Assembly (NCBI RefSeq): GCF_921293095.1
Contig: NC_060252.1
Coordinates: 81,426,866 to 81,490,865, forward strand
Source of the DNA: Ischnura elegans
Taxonomy: Eukaryota > Arthropoda > Insecta > Odonata > Coenagrionidae
Length of the DNA: 64,000 nt
Reading direction: 5' to 3'
Below are positions 26,818 to 39,300 of the stretch, piece after piece. Position numbers and translations under genes: made by a program. The notes beneath the pieces were generated by a model, which did not search any database, had not been told where the DNA came from, and saw nothing but the letters and a program-made list of their open reading frames with translations. Position 1 is the stretch's first letter. Each line of letters opens with the position of its first letter.

Positions 26818-27246
26818 AAATTTTTCTCTTCGACCTTCAAGATTGTGAATGACCAAGACCTAGAATAAGGTAGCGTAATTCCCTCTGAAATCAGTACATA
26901 TATGTAGACATCATTTTCTCACTCATGTATTATTTTAATCTTGGTTTATTGACCTGAAGACTTGATTTCCCACACAGCATACTGCCATGATGTCAATAAT
27001 GACATACAGTGAGTTCATTGGGGAGCAGAAATGGCGGAAGACAATCAAGTGACAGCAGAGGTATTCCACTGCCACCGGCATTTGGCTAAAAAAAACTATT
27101 AAAAAGTGCAATCTTAGGAAATATATGCCAGAAGAGATTGTAAATCAATAGCGAGTGAATTACATAGTATACCTATCTGCCAAGACCATTTTTCAGGCCA
27201 TAAACGGCACTCTAGTGCCCACACTGTGGGTTTATACGGTATGTAT

Positions 27247-27505
27247 CAGGGGTGCCGACTTACAAAAAATATTGGGGGGGCCCAAACCGGGGACCTTGCC
27301 CCGGTAAATTTTATAAGTAGTGAATTTTAGGTTTTTAAGCATTTTAGAAGAGTCATATGATCAACATTAGAACACTGATCACTCGAATCTCGATATCTGG
27401 ACACTCCAGGGAAGATCGACAAGCCTGAAACATTTTTTCTCACATCTGTAAGGAACTTTTGGGGGGGCTCGGGCCCCCTCAGGCCCCATGGAGTCGGCGC
27501 CACTG
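27247..27505. mobile_element. hAT-type MITE copy F, TSD GTATGTAT
   Basis: The 259-bp element has ends CAGGGGTGCCGACT and GAGTCGGCGCCACTG. The perfect 8-bp duplication is GTATGTAT (27239-27246 and 27506-27513). G-rich and C-rich subterminal runs are as in the other copies. Confidence 0.88.
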
Positions 27506-27513
27506 GTATGTAT

Positions 27514-29750
27514 TGATGACTGATGACTAGGAATTTTACTCCAAGAAATTAGAAGTAGAAAACAATATTAACGACCAAGTGATGCATTGATTTTCTGACA
27601 TCCATGCATTAGATTTGAATACTATAATGCGGCGGCAGTCAGGTAAAGGAGGAGGCTTTGAGCCAACAGCGTGACATACACCAGTGGTGATACTACCCCG
27701 ATGTTCAGATTATTCATAACATACACAAGGCACTTATCTTCTATTCTTACTATTAGTTGACTAAAAATACTGCTGGAAAACACATTTTTGGGGCAAGACC
27801 TGTCCCCAGCTCCGATGTGATGTAGTGCGGCACCAATTTGTCTGGTACTCTGCCTAGATAAGCTCTCACCCCTGTCTGGGCACGGAACCAGAATGTGTAG
27901 CACATGGCCTTAGCCAGCTCTCAAAGTTTTCTCCGATCATCAACAGGCATGCATAGCCAGAATCTTTTTCTGTATAATGCTAGATAGGGTTAATGCTGAA
28001 GACCTCTCATTAAGACCAGCCAACTGGGTAGCCATTCCATTGAGATTCTGAGTCCGGCAATTCCATCAGTGCCATTCGTGCCATTCACATCATTTTCGTG
28101 ATGATTATATGTTTAGTGGATGGCAAAATTAACATCATGCACTGAGTTATTATTTCTGCCGTCACTGGCAAAATGGGTACCCCATTTACTTCCAAGTTTA
28201 CAAGATACACACCCCTCTGAAGAGATATACCATGTAATATTGAGCGTACCATGGCAGGAGCTTCATAGCGTAGCCTAACTACATATACATATTCTTCTCC
28301 ATGTTCATCATAGGCCTTTTACAGTACATTACCAAGCACCCATTATAACACAGTTCTCACAATATGCTGTACCCACTACAATGGGCTTCTACTGAACCTA
28401 TATAGCTTTATGATTCAAAGCAATTATGATTGGAGCCTGAAAATTTGGAGAAGACAAAAATTTACATAAATTGGCAGTGAAATGTAGCTTTTCACAATTA
28501 CTTACGAATCCTAGGACATAATAATAAATTACTTAAAGCCCCAATATATTTGGCCCTTGAACCAAGGTTCTGATATCACCAATCGAGGATGCATTTTTCT
28601 TTGTTGCACTTGACTACCTTCCCTCATGATACTCCCTGCATTACTCATTTGCTGAGTAGTGTGTCATCTCATAGAAATGCATACTGTACTTCCCATTGGT
28701 AAGAGCAGGCTAAGGTTATGACTTTCATAAAGTTCATGATGAAATGGATAAGTAAATTAGAAAAAATCAACCGCTCAATAAATGACTTTCACAATAGACA
28801 CACTCTCCAGACATTGATTCCTATCCATAAAATAATTGAGAAACCATTAGAAATATTTAAATGATAATTTTGGTTTTGAATCAGCCACCAAAAAGCTTTC
28901 ATCATAAATAAAAATGTTTTACTTTGTCCAATGAGACACTAACAAATTTAATTTATCATGGTCAACCAAAATATATATTATCACATTAGAGCTATAATCA
29001 TATGAGTGACGACAATACTTATGAAGTTAAGTGAGCAAACATGTACGTAAGAATCATTTATAAAAAAAGAAGACACTGAATGACACTTCTTGTAGCGTCT
29101 GCTATTTCAAATGCTATGTTTTGATCACATGAATGATAGAGAAGAAAAACACCCAAGTTATCTTCAGCAAGTAAAAAAGAAAAAAAGCATCACAACAAGT
29201 ATGAGCATTCAAACAAAAAAAAAACAGCAGCCAAATGAAAACCTTACAAAAAATGAGTGGATGTTAATTCAAAACAGAATATAATACATACCACATAGAT
29301 TGCTTGACAATGATTCTCAAAACTCAAAAAATTCATAACTATTTTCTTAATAAACATGCATGAGTCAGGCATACCTTGTGTTTGTTAAGCTTGGATTTTT
29401 CATCAAAAGCAACAAATCAATTTTTCAAGTCAAAATGCAAAAATTATGGGTTGTAAAAATTAATATAGAAAGTACTGATTTCTGAGCCTATGCTCACAAG
29501 GTCTCAAGAGTTATACTCCAATGATTCACTCTGGATGGCAGTCAAGATTAGAAAAATCAACTTGCACGAGTTCACGAAATAGCACCAACACTGCTATCAA
29601 ATAAAAAGCTTCCTTAAAAAGGTCCTTTGTACTTACTGCAAGATGAAGTCTCTCACAGGAAAAACTTACAAAACTCTCATCTTCCAGTAGAAATTTGAAT
29701 ACTTGGTATTTCAGGTAAATTGAAAAAACTAGCGCCCACTACTTCATAGG
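27514..29750. other. Downstream of TDRD3, no gene recognised
   Basis: Very AT-rich. It could include a long TDRD3 3' UTR if the polyadenylation site lies further down than 29.75 kb. Confidence 0.4.
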
Positions 29751-29756
29751 TTTATT
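29751..29756 (-). promoter_or_regulatory. Candidate polyadenylation signal AATAAA for TDRD3
   Basis: TTTATT on the plus strand gives AATAAA on the minus strand, about 330 bp past the stop codon. It is the nearest canonical hexamer I noticed. The region is AT-rich, so a chance match is quite possible. Confidence 0.3.
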
Positions 29757-30082
29757 AACAAATGAGAAGAGCTCATAGCTGAAAGTTAATATAAGTTAGA
29801 AATCAGTTCTGGCATTTATATATTCATATGTATTATGTATATATATATTCATATATAGTTACTGGGAGTGACTTTGCCACATGGTTTGATTATAAACAGA
29901 CTAACTCAATGACACTCATTAAACACTCACAAACAGGCACTGCTCCTTGCCACACACGAGAAATAGAGAAGAAACTCAAAGACAGTGGCAAAAGTATCTA
30001 ATAGATCACTGCGTTTAGTAACAAGCCAACTGCGCTCGAGTAGGCATTTGGCTTTTTTCCTAAATGAGGTATAATGCTGCCA

Positions 30083-30303
30083 TCATTTTCGTTGAGCTGG
30101 GGGTATGTACATCTGCCGCGGTGGAAGACGTCCAACCCCCCTCCTGCCGTTGCCAACTGCCACTTCACGATTCCCCGAATTCATTCCATCGACAAGAACA
30201 CCACTAGCAGCACTGTTCTCCCCTCGGCCACCCCAAGAGTCCTTGCTGCTCAGCCCAGCGTCCATCCCGCCTCCCACGCCTCTCTTCTCGAAATCCAGCA
30301 TCC
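30083..30303 (-). CDS. Tdrd3: TDRD3 last coding exon: C-terminal tail and stop
   Basis: The exon is 221 nt to the TGA at 30083-30085. The acceptor is a strong polypyrimidine tract (TTCCTCCTCCCAG). It encodes a glycine-rich tail with GRG and RRG elements, ending PPRQMYIPPAQRK. TDRD3 proteins end in a short arginine-rich motif with a PP-R-near-C-terminus pattern that contacts the exon-junction complex; the ending here fits that pattern. It is GC-rich relative to the surroundings, as expected for an exon in AT-rich introns. The 3' UTR should continue toward lower coordinates. Confidence 0.85.
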
Positions 30304-33300
30304 CTGGGAGGAGGAAACACACAGTCAGAGTGGGAACCCTACCTGTAAAAGTCTGCAAAAGACCCAAGTGTTTACCACAGGCAAATGCTAAAAAAAAAGG
30401 GTAAAATAAGCAACCAAAAGAATTAAAAATCTTTTGAAAAAACCAGGCGAGTAAAAAAATCCATAAATAAGAAAGAGGAGAAATTAAAGGTTATTGGAAA
30501 CAAGCTGATGCACCACTGGCATACATATACATAACACTATATTCATACCAATACCCTCCACTTCATCACCACTTAACAAAATAATTAAAAGAAGCAAAGC
30601 CATCAGAAAGATACTGGGGAAGTAACAACTGAAGGTGATGAATAAAAACATATAATTTTTAAAACATATCAAACACAACCTAACATTTAAATTTATAATA
30701 CTTTCTACCATTTAAGCAAGATAATAATGGCATACCATAACTGCAAAATGAATTGAAATAGGCTAGCTTGTTTATAATCAGGTAATAGGAGCCAAACATT
30801 TTAGCATGCTTTCCTTTATTTTATGTGTTATTCATTCCAAGCCAAATTTCCGAAGAAGCACTTTGAAGCACACAAAACAAAGTAAAAAAGTATCATTCTG
30901 TAACTTCACAATGTTAAGGAAGAGAGAGAATATGGGAATATATCAATCATTAGAATAAATGATAATTATGACTCTTTTGTTCTATTAAATTACAGGAGAA
31001 CCCGCTGAATTGAGCTCAATTTTAGCTACCTACACCCATTTTAGAATAAGCTTTGATAAAGAGAGCAACAAGAGGACTAAATATGTATTTTAAAAACTCA
31101 ATGCAGATAATCAATGTTAAAAGCGACTAATCTATCACTTCCTTTGAAAAGAGTACACAAACACTACTTTCACTAAGGTTCATGATTGTTTTGGCAAAGG
31201 CGTGAAAGAATTAAAATGCTCATGAATCGCACAGGAAAGTTTTTACAAAATGGTCTTGGCATTTAGTTTCATTTAGTATTTTAGTTTAGTAAGGCAAATA
31301 CACACTCATATAGAAGTCTGGATCAAAATCTCGGATCCTAAAATTCAATCGTTCGTTGAACTGAGGTGAAATGACCCATACATAAAAAAATCTATTAAAC
31401 CAAAAAATAGGAAAAAATGTTCATGATAACAGCACTTATCTAAGAAATCCATTTGTCTATCACTGTTAAAATGATAAATGTGGCAGCTGTTTCAATTTTT
31501 TCCGTGCTTATTGTAAGAAAATTTGGGCATGCCTTAAATCCTAGGAGGAACTTTTGATGGGGAATGCCATTCACTCAGTAAGATGAGTATGGCTTGGTCC
31601 TATATATTTATTCATATTCACTCGTTAAAATTTCTCTTAAAAACACTGAAACTGAAACTCACTTTACAGTTAAATACAACCATGAAACTACACAATACAG
31701 GCATCCCCCGAGTTACGTATGTCTCGACTTACGTAAATCCGTACTTACGTAAGCGATAACCGTATTTCAAATGATTACGTTAATTTACGAACGCGAGCGC
31801 AAAGTAGTAGATATTCGCGACGTACAACCCATGGTAGAAAAAATATCGAATTTTTATCGAGTTTTTTACGTGCTAAAAATAACAAAGTGACCCATTTTTG
31901 TCATTCCTCGAAGGAATTTCCATTAATTTCTGTAGAAAAATCGCTTATGAATCCCAAGTCAGCAATCAACGTGAAAATTCGCGGTTCTAGCAATGGATGT
32001 GGTTGCGCTGTACGATAAAACTTGTTATACAGTATGCACACCCGAACTCCGACTTTCAACTATTTAAAAATTGTACCCTTAAGATTGGACATTTCCATCT
32101 GTGGAATTAAAAGAAAATGAAGTTCAAGCAGAAATCTTTATTGTGGAAAAGAATTGTTTCGTAACCACGTAACGGCGTTGAAATTTTGAGTGTTGGCAAT
32201 GAAGGCCGCGAAAAAGTTAAGAAAAAGTTGACACATGATATTAATTGCGTAATTGTTTACATGTTTCTGGTGGAAAATTTTATTAAGCTGCATTTTCTCG
32301 TTCTCTCATATTGTGTGCAACTGTAAATGAATATTGCGTCATTGAAAGATTTTCCCCACTAACTTTGTTGCACGTTAATGACGGAGTTGGCTGAATAAAA
32401 GCTCACTTTTAATTAGCTTCGTGCTTTGGAAATACTCTTCGATGTTTCCAGCGAAGTAAATATTCAAATGATGATATTTTCACGTTATTTAATTGACATA
32501 TGAGAGAATGAAAGTATGTTTCCGTGCGTGAAAGATTGAGTGTATGTGCGTGTGAATGTATCTAAGAATGTAGTAATATACTGGCATTTTTGTGTGTGTT
32601 ATTTGCTCATAATCCTAGACACTCCTACTACGTGTATTAACTGTGGCAGTGAAGCCACCAGATTCATCGATCAGCCTAATATATAAAAGGCAGAAGATAT
32701 TATGATTAAAGGTAGGTAGACGATGCATTCTTTGGGCCCTTAAATCGCACCATAACATAATGAATCAATTTAAGTATTCAGTTTAGTAATGTAGCGTTGA
32801 GATAACGTACTTTCCCGAATCCATGTGATCGGTCAACTCTGGGAATAATATTACGCATTTTGATTGGCAATGCTCGAGATGCAACTCTCAAACTATAATA
32901 ATGTTTATCGATTTTGTATCTAATAACGTAAGAATACGCGGTAGAGTTCATGAATTATATACATTAATGATCTCTGCTCCCGCATTAGCAGTAAAATACG
33001 TTTATTTGCTGACGACGCTGTCATCTATCGCGAAATTAGTGATCACTCTGACTATGGAAATCTATCATCTGACTTAAACAACGTTCATTTGTGGAGCCAA
33101 GAGTGGGGACTCGAACTTAATCTGAGCAAATGCATGGCGTTACATTTCTTGCGGAATTCGTCCAACTCTAACCATGTATATGAAGTGGATGGCATTAACA
33201 TAAGGGCAACAGACGAAGTGAAGTACCTGGGAGTTACGATAACCTCGAACCTCACGTGGGGAACACATATAAAGAATATTTGCGGCATAGCCCTGAAGAA

Positions 33301-36300
33301 ATTAGGATTCGTCAAGCGTATTGTGGGAAGATTTTCGGATGAGAAAGTAAAAGAAAGGTGCTATTTCGCTCTCGTACGACCGCACCTTGAATATGCAGCG
33401 AGCATATGGGATCCGGTGCAGAAAGACTTAATCCGCGAACTGAATAAAATTCAAAGAAAGGCTGCGCGTTTCGTCAAAAACTGCTACGGGCGTACAGACA
33501 GTGTTACCCAGATGTTAAGCGAATTAGGCTGGGAGCCGTTGGAGACTCGGAGGCTGCGCGCTAGGCTTAGATTGCTTGAGCAATTGAGAATGGATATCTT
33601 TAAGAGCGATACAGAGAACATAATATTAGAGCCACATTATATTTCCAGGTCCGATAGAAGTGATAAATTAAGAGAGATGTTTTGCCGAACGGATAGATAT
33701 GCGAATTCGTTTTTCCCACGAACCATAAAGGACTTTAATAAACGGTAGTCCCAACTTCGTTTGAGCACTTAATTTTTTTAGCTGTAAACGGCTGGTGTCC
33801 TAACACCCCCTGCCACACGCCTTTTAGGCGGCTTGCGGGGTATTATGTAGATGTAGATGTAGATGAATATCGCATTGAATTGAATGAAATTTCACCGAGA
33901 ATTTACCGGGCATTTCTCTGCTGAGAATTTCACCATGCCGATCGCAATCTCTGAGGCACTAACGCAAAGGTTCGACTTACGTAAAGTTCGACTTACGCAG
34001 AGTCTGCCGGAACGCATCTCTTACGTAACTCGGGGGATGCCTGTAATGGTCAAGTTCTAACAACACGTATCTCAAAAATAGCAACTTTTCAGGAGAGCAA
34101 AAGAAACTATTTATATTTTTAATTGCACAGTGATATTGAAAACAAAAAATTCATAAAACTGAAGAAGAAGCATGCATTTGCAAACAAAGAGTTGTTTTTT
34201 GCTTGAATTGTTTTTTTAATGTCATTATGCTCTGTTTAAGACACGTGTCTCAAATCGCCCAAATTTTGAGATATGTGTTGTTAGAACTTAGCCATCAGTA
34301 TACTGCAGGGTAGCAAAATGTCTTGGCATTCATCTCAATTTGTTACCTTGTGAGAAACTTACGTAGTACTGTCGGTTTTGATTACCTATTAATATTATTT
34401 TATTGAATCTCCTTCTCGCACATAACAAACAACATAATACTCTGGAGATCATCAACTCATGCAGTAAATATTTTCAAACAACAGAAAAGGCTGCCTAGGA
34501 CTATCGCAAAAAAAACGCATTGTTACCATCCAGATCCATTCTTGCAAAACTAAACATCCTTCCATTCTTTAGAGTGTACATGATGCACTATTAAATATAT
34601 GCATGACAAAAGATGTCCAAATTCACAATAACTGCAGAATCCTATAGGTACGAGACTTAACCTCGAAATACATAGCTGCATCAAGGTAGTGTTAGGGCCA
34701 AATCATGCCCATGGCTTCGTGGAAGTCCTTTATACCTTGCATTGCCATCTTGGATGGACTGCAAGGACCAAACATTAAGACCACTGAGTCTCAGTACAAT
34801 TGCCATTGTAAATCAGGGACCTGGATAGTATAGTGGTCTGCACAGCGACCCAGAAAGTCAAAGGTCCATGGTTTGATTTCCGTTCCGGGGGAATTTTTTC
34901 TCATGACAATTCATGTGAATTATGCCACCACTCACATGGTAGGATAGCAATGTAACACATATCTCATAATAATAGAGCTGGATTACATGCATAAGGTCAT
35001 TCCAAGTCAAATGATACACAAAAGTTTCAAAATTACACCCACCATATCAGATTTTTATGAAATTTTTGTCACTAGCTTCTATCACCAATTTCATAACCTA
35101 TGAAAAATATTTCTACTCTCACTGAACCTATAAAAAATATTTCTACTCACACCTCATAACTGAAAAGATATGGGTGGTAAAAGTTTTCTCAAAAGTGGAG
35201 GTAGTAGGATGCAAATTTCAGTACGTAGGGGGCATGATAAAAATTCATAGCTCAGTAACCAATAAACATATAACCACAGAAATTGTATCTCTAGTCTATC
35301 CAAGAACTACATACTAGGTGCAACAATATTTTCTATAACCCTTTCATAGCCATGTTAGCCATTCAACTATTGATTGACCCAGTTTTTAAACTCAAAATAG
35401 ATAGAAATTTTATTTTAAAAAAAAAAATTTTGACCAAACTTAGAACATTCATATCTTGTAAACTATGGTAATGAGAGTGACAATATTTTACATGGTCATT
35501 GAATCGATGATAGAAGCTAATGAAAAAAAAATCATAAAAGCTGAGGATGTGGGTGTCATGGTCTGAAGGAACTGATGTGGAATGACCCTAAATGGAAAAT
35601 GATGATTCAAGCTTTCATCAAGAATTTTTTTTCATGAGAACCAATGTTTTCAGCACATATTTACCTTATGACAGATGCAAAAAAAATTACGGTACATGCA
35701 CAACACACATTTGAGAAATACAAAAAAACTCACCAGAATAGTGGTTTGGTGTATAAGAGGAAGGAGGTAAAACCCCAACTGAGTTGATGAAGGCACTGGA
35801 AGACTGAATGGCAGGACCAAATTCATCCTTGAAATAGTTAACCAAAGAAACAAGTTTGAAATGTAAGGTAAAAAAAAGTTGCAACTTACAAATTTGCAAT
35901 GTACAATCAGAAGACTTCAGAAAAGATCAGAAAGCGATTGAAAGCAAAGGCAAGATGGCAGTTGTTCCTTTCATTGTCAAATGACAGAACATAAAAAGAT
36001 CAAAAACAAGTCACGGTTTCATTGTTTTGGAGAATCCCTATTGACAGCAATTCTGCTCCCCATGCCCACCCTCGCTAATCCCCTCCACTGAAGATGGATA
36101 TGACATTTAGGTAGACTTGGCATTGTGGAGACCAGTGCATCACTGAGACCTACTCATTTGGCTTCTCTCAGTCACCCCTGGCAGCTGTCTTTGGGTAGGG
36201 GAGAAAACCTTGACTGCACAGATGCTCAGCAGTTGTAGCTGCAACACAGCTGTATTTCTTTTGGTGTGTCCTTTTCAGTACTCCTACAGTGGGATTTTTT

Positions 36301-39300
36301 TGCATTTGTTATTGCAAAGACGAGCATCTTGAAAACACCTTTAATGAAGTTTTCCATTTGGCTAAGTGCATCAGCATGCTACTCATCACAACTGCCTCCA
36401 TGGGGAGGAGTTTTACTACACATAATAAAATACATACTTTTAAGATATACACACAAATATACGAATGTATGAGCAAGAGTCTCCAGAGCTAGCATTTGTG
36501 CCTTCATCAAGAATGTCAACTCCTTGATATCTCTGAATCTAATATTTATTTACATAAGCACCTCTTGTATTAACCTACTACTATGTTCATTCCTCATTAG
36601 TTTTCTCCTATAGGTAATGAACCACTGTACACCCATGTCTCGTATAGCGCAATTTCGATTAGCGCAATTTCGATATAGCACAAATTCGTTCCTCGGGGAA
36701 ACATTGCAACGCAGTGTAGCCTAATCAAAAATTTTAAACGCTCTCGTGAAAAAACGAGAACTTGCGCTAAGTACACACGTCATTTCTATCAATTTACGCA
36801 TATTAATATTATTTCTTGCCTCAAATCTTCTTTTTTGTTTATATATTAATCGAAATTCATTGCTGTGCAATTGCCAAAAGTATTACTCGTCATTGGGTCC
36901 AGATAGCCGGCCTACCGAAGATTTATCTCGTCTCCTTAACAGAATGATAATAAATAATTTAGATCGTTAATTAAGCGTGGGGCTAGTGGAAATGAGTTTT
37001 TTTTTCAGCAATACGGTTTGAGACGTATTTTTGCCGTCGTAGGTTACCGGGCGATTGACTTCCAGGTAGAGGGTCTACGCTAAAGCCTTCAAGGTCATCG
37101 GTATTCACGGGGGAGAAATGGAGCGGTGGCCGAGTTGCGCATGAATAGCATCAACACATACAAGGGTTCGCTATAGAGTCTCAAACACAATGGCTTCGTT
37201 CCCTCCCCGCAGTCATAGGCCTTCTGCGTCTCAGGAATACAGCTCAGCAGAAGAAGGCGATTTAGATAGAGCCACACAGAGTAAAAACCATGAGAATATG
37301 GCAAAAAATAGGAATGCGTGTAGAAAAATGAAGAATTTATCAAGAAAAACCATAAACCTAGAAGAGGACTTGAGAGAGGTCAATTGCTTTGAAAATGGAG
37401 AGCGTCAAAGCGATATTGCGTGGAAGTTTAAACTCACGATGCCTTATTTTGAATAAAGACGAAGCTAAAATATCAGTGACCTCAGCCGCACCAACTTCAA
37501 CCAAGCGGTCTACACATACGGAAAGTTCATGGTGAATCAGTACAAAAAGACGAGAGTGGTAATCGCTCCGAGACAGTTAGTGAAAGCGGTTGGTTCCAGA
37601 ATTTAAACGGCAAGCAGGTATTTTCAGTGCGGCGATATCAGGTGAATCTGCAAGTGTTGATAGCGCAGCCACCACAACATTTTCTGATGAACTCCAAGCT
37701 GTTATTGAAAGTGGCTCCTTTCCCCCTCAACTAGATCTAGTGTTGACGAGACGATATTCTTTTGGAAAAGAATGCATTCTCGTTCATTCATTTTCAGGGA
37801 AGGAAAACCTGGGTCAGGTTTCAAGGCATTTAAAGACTGTTTCACGTAGCTGCTATAGCAGCTACGTGAAAATGACTCGGAGGACTTCAAATTAAAATGA
37901 TTTATCATTCATAAACTCCGCTAGCTATGAAATGGCATTTAAAGTAGCATTTTCCTGTCATTTCGATGAGCTACAAAAGGGCCTGGGTGACACAACAGTT
38001 GTTTTTAGACTAGTTTTAAAAATCGTCAACTGCCGGCAACGCATTACGATCCCCTGAGATAGCAGATGTTAGCCCACCCGCACGACAGGATGGAATTTCG
38101 AAAGCACGTAAGAATTTTTTTTAACGTGAATAAAAGTCTTTGAATGCGTGAATACTATCTTTAAAGATGTTTTAAACTATAAATATTTATAGAAATAATG
38201 TTTTCTAAGGCTTTTTATGGGAATATAGATGTTTTAGAGGAAATTCAATACCAAAGACCTATGCTATCAGGAACGCATCCCTATCTTCCCCATGTTAAAA
38301 CGCTCTCGTATAACGCAAATTCGTATAGCGCACAGACCCCAAGGAACGCATCCCTTGCGCTATACGAGACATGGGTGTAGTCTATACAGCAAATGATAAT
38401 TAAAGTCCATATTGGATCAAGCTGAATTTAATTTTCATTACATTGAGCAATTTGCATGAAAATGATTGTTCCTCCATACTTGTGAGTATTTTGCATTCCT
38501 TCCTATTTTACAATTTTAATGGCATAAAAAAAATGACTGAGCAACAGGATCTGTTGGACTTGTTCGACCTAGCATTTTTGTTTAACTTTCCTTTCTTTAA
38601 TGTTACCCATAAGTACTTCATACAGCTTAGGACCCTACGGTTTTTCTATCCTTGCAGTTTCATTTTCATGAAAACAGGAGGTCCTGAAAACGGGCCTCCC
38701 AAAACACATGCCATTACTAAGCTTGAATATCATACTTTGCCACTGATACGTAAGTAATACAGGTATATGCTTGTCCTAAAAATATAGCTTTGGAATTTTG
38801 TAAGGTGGTCATTACACCAAGTGGTTTTTGTTAATTAAATAGCATGAAATAAAATTTTATAAACAGGATTATGAATTATTCAAAATTTACAATTGCCTTG
38901 ACAAAAAAGACATAGGCAATGTATATAGCCTGACGTACATAGCCCCATCATCAGCTTTATACCATTTTGCTCCAAGAACAATACTTTTATCACAGAAATT
39001 AAGGGTATTTCAGGAATTTATGCCGAATATGGGGGCAATTTGGGAAAAAATAAAGCTGTTCACTGCAGCCTCCTATGTAAAAATTTTCATCACTTTTTCA
39101 ATCATAGCAATCTTTTTGAATTTGTGATTGTCGTGATTCCCTCAATGCTCCCAATATGGAGATGAAGGGAACAAAGACAGTGATACTTTTTTATGATGTC
39201 ACTCCTCAATCAACATGTCAGAGAGCTGTTTCTGAAGAGCATAAAATTTTTCCACTTTCGGAGCGATTTTTATTGTACTTGATTGCAGAAAAGAAAATTG

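Larger units (their letters stand above)
36630..38377. mobile_element. Tigger/pogo-type DNA element B
   Basis: The inverted ends are CACCCATGTCTCGTATAGCG plus CAA (23 bp, identical), with TA duplication at 36628-36629 and 38378-38379. Further GTATAGCGCA-type motifs repeat inside the ends. The interior carries a broken Tigger transposase. It lies in the TDRD3 intron between exons 35734-35827 and 39450-39560. Confidence 0.93.

Noticed and set aside
30105-30404. Plus-strand open frames over the last TDRD3 exon
   Set aside because: They are complements of the real minus-strand exon. The minus frame has a family-like ending and fits splice phase.
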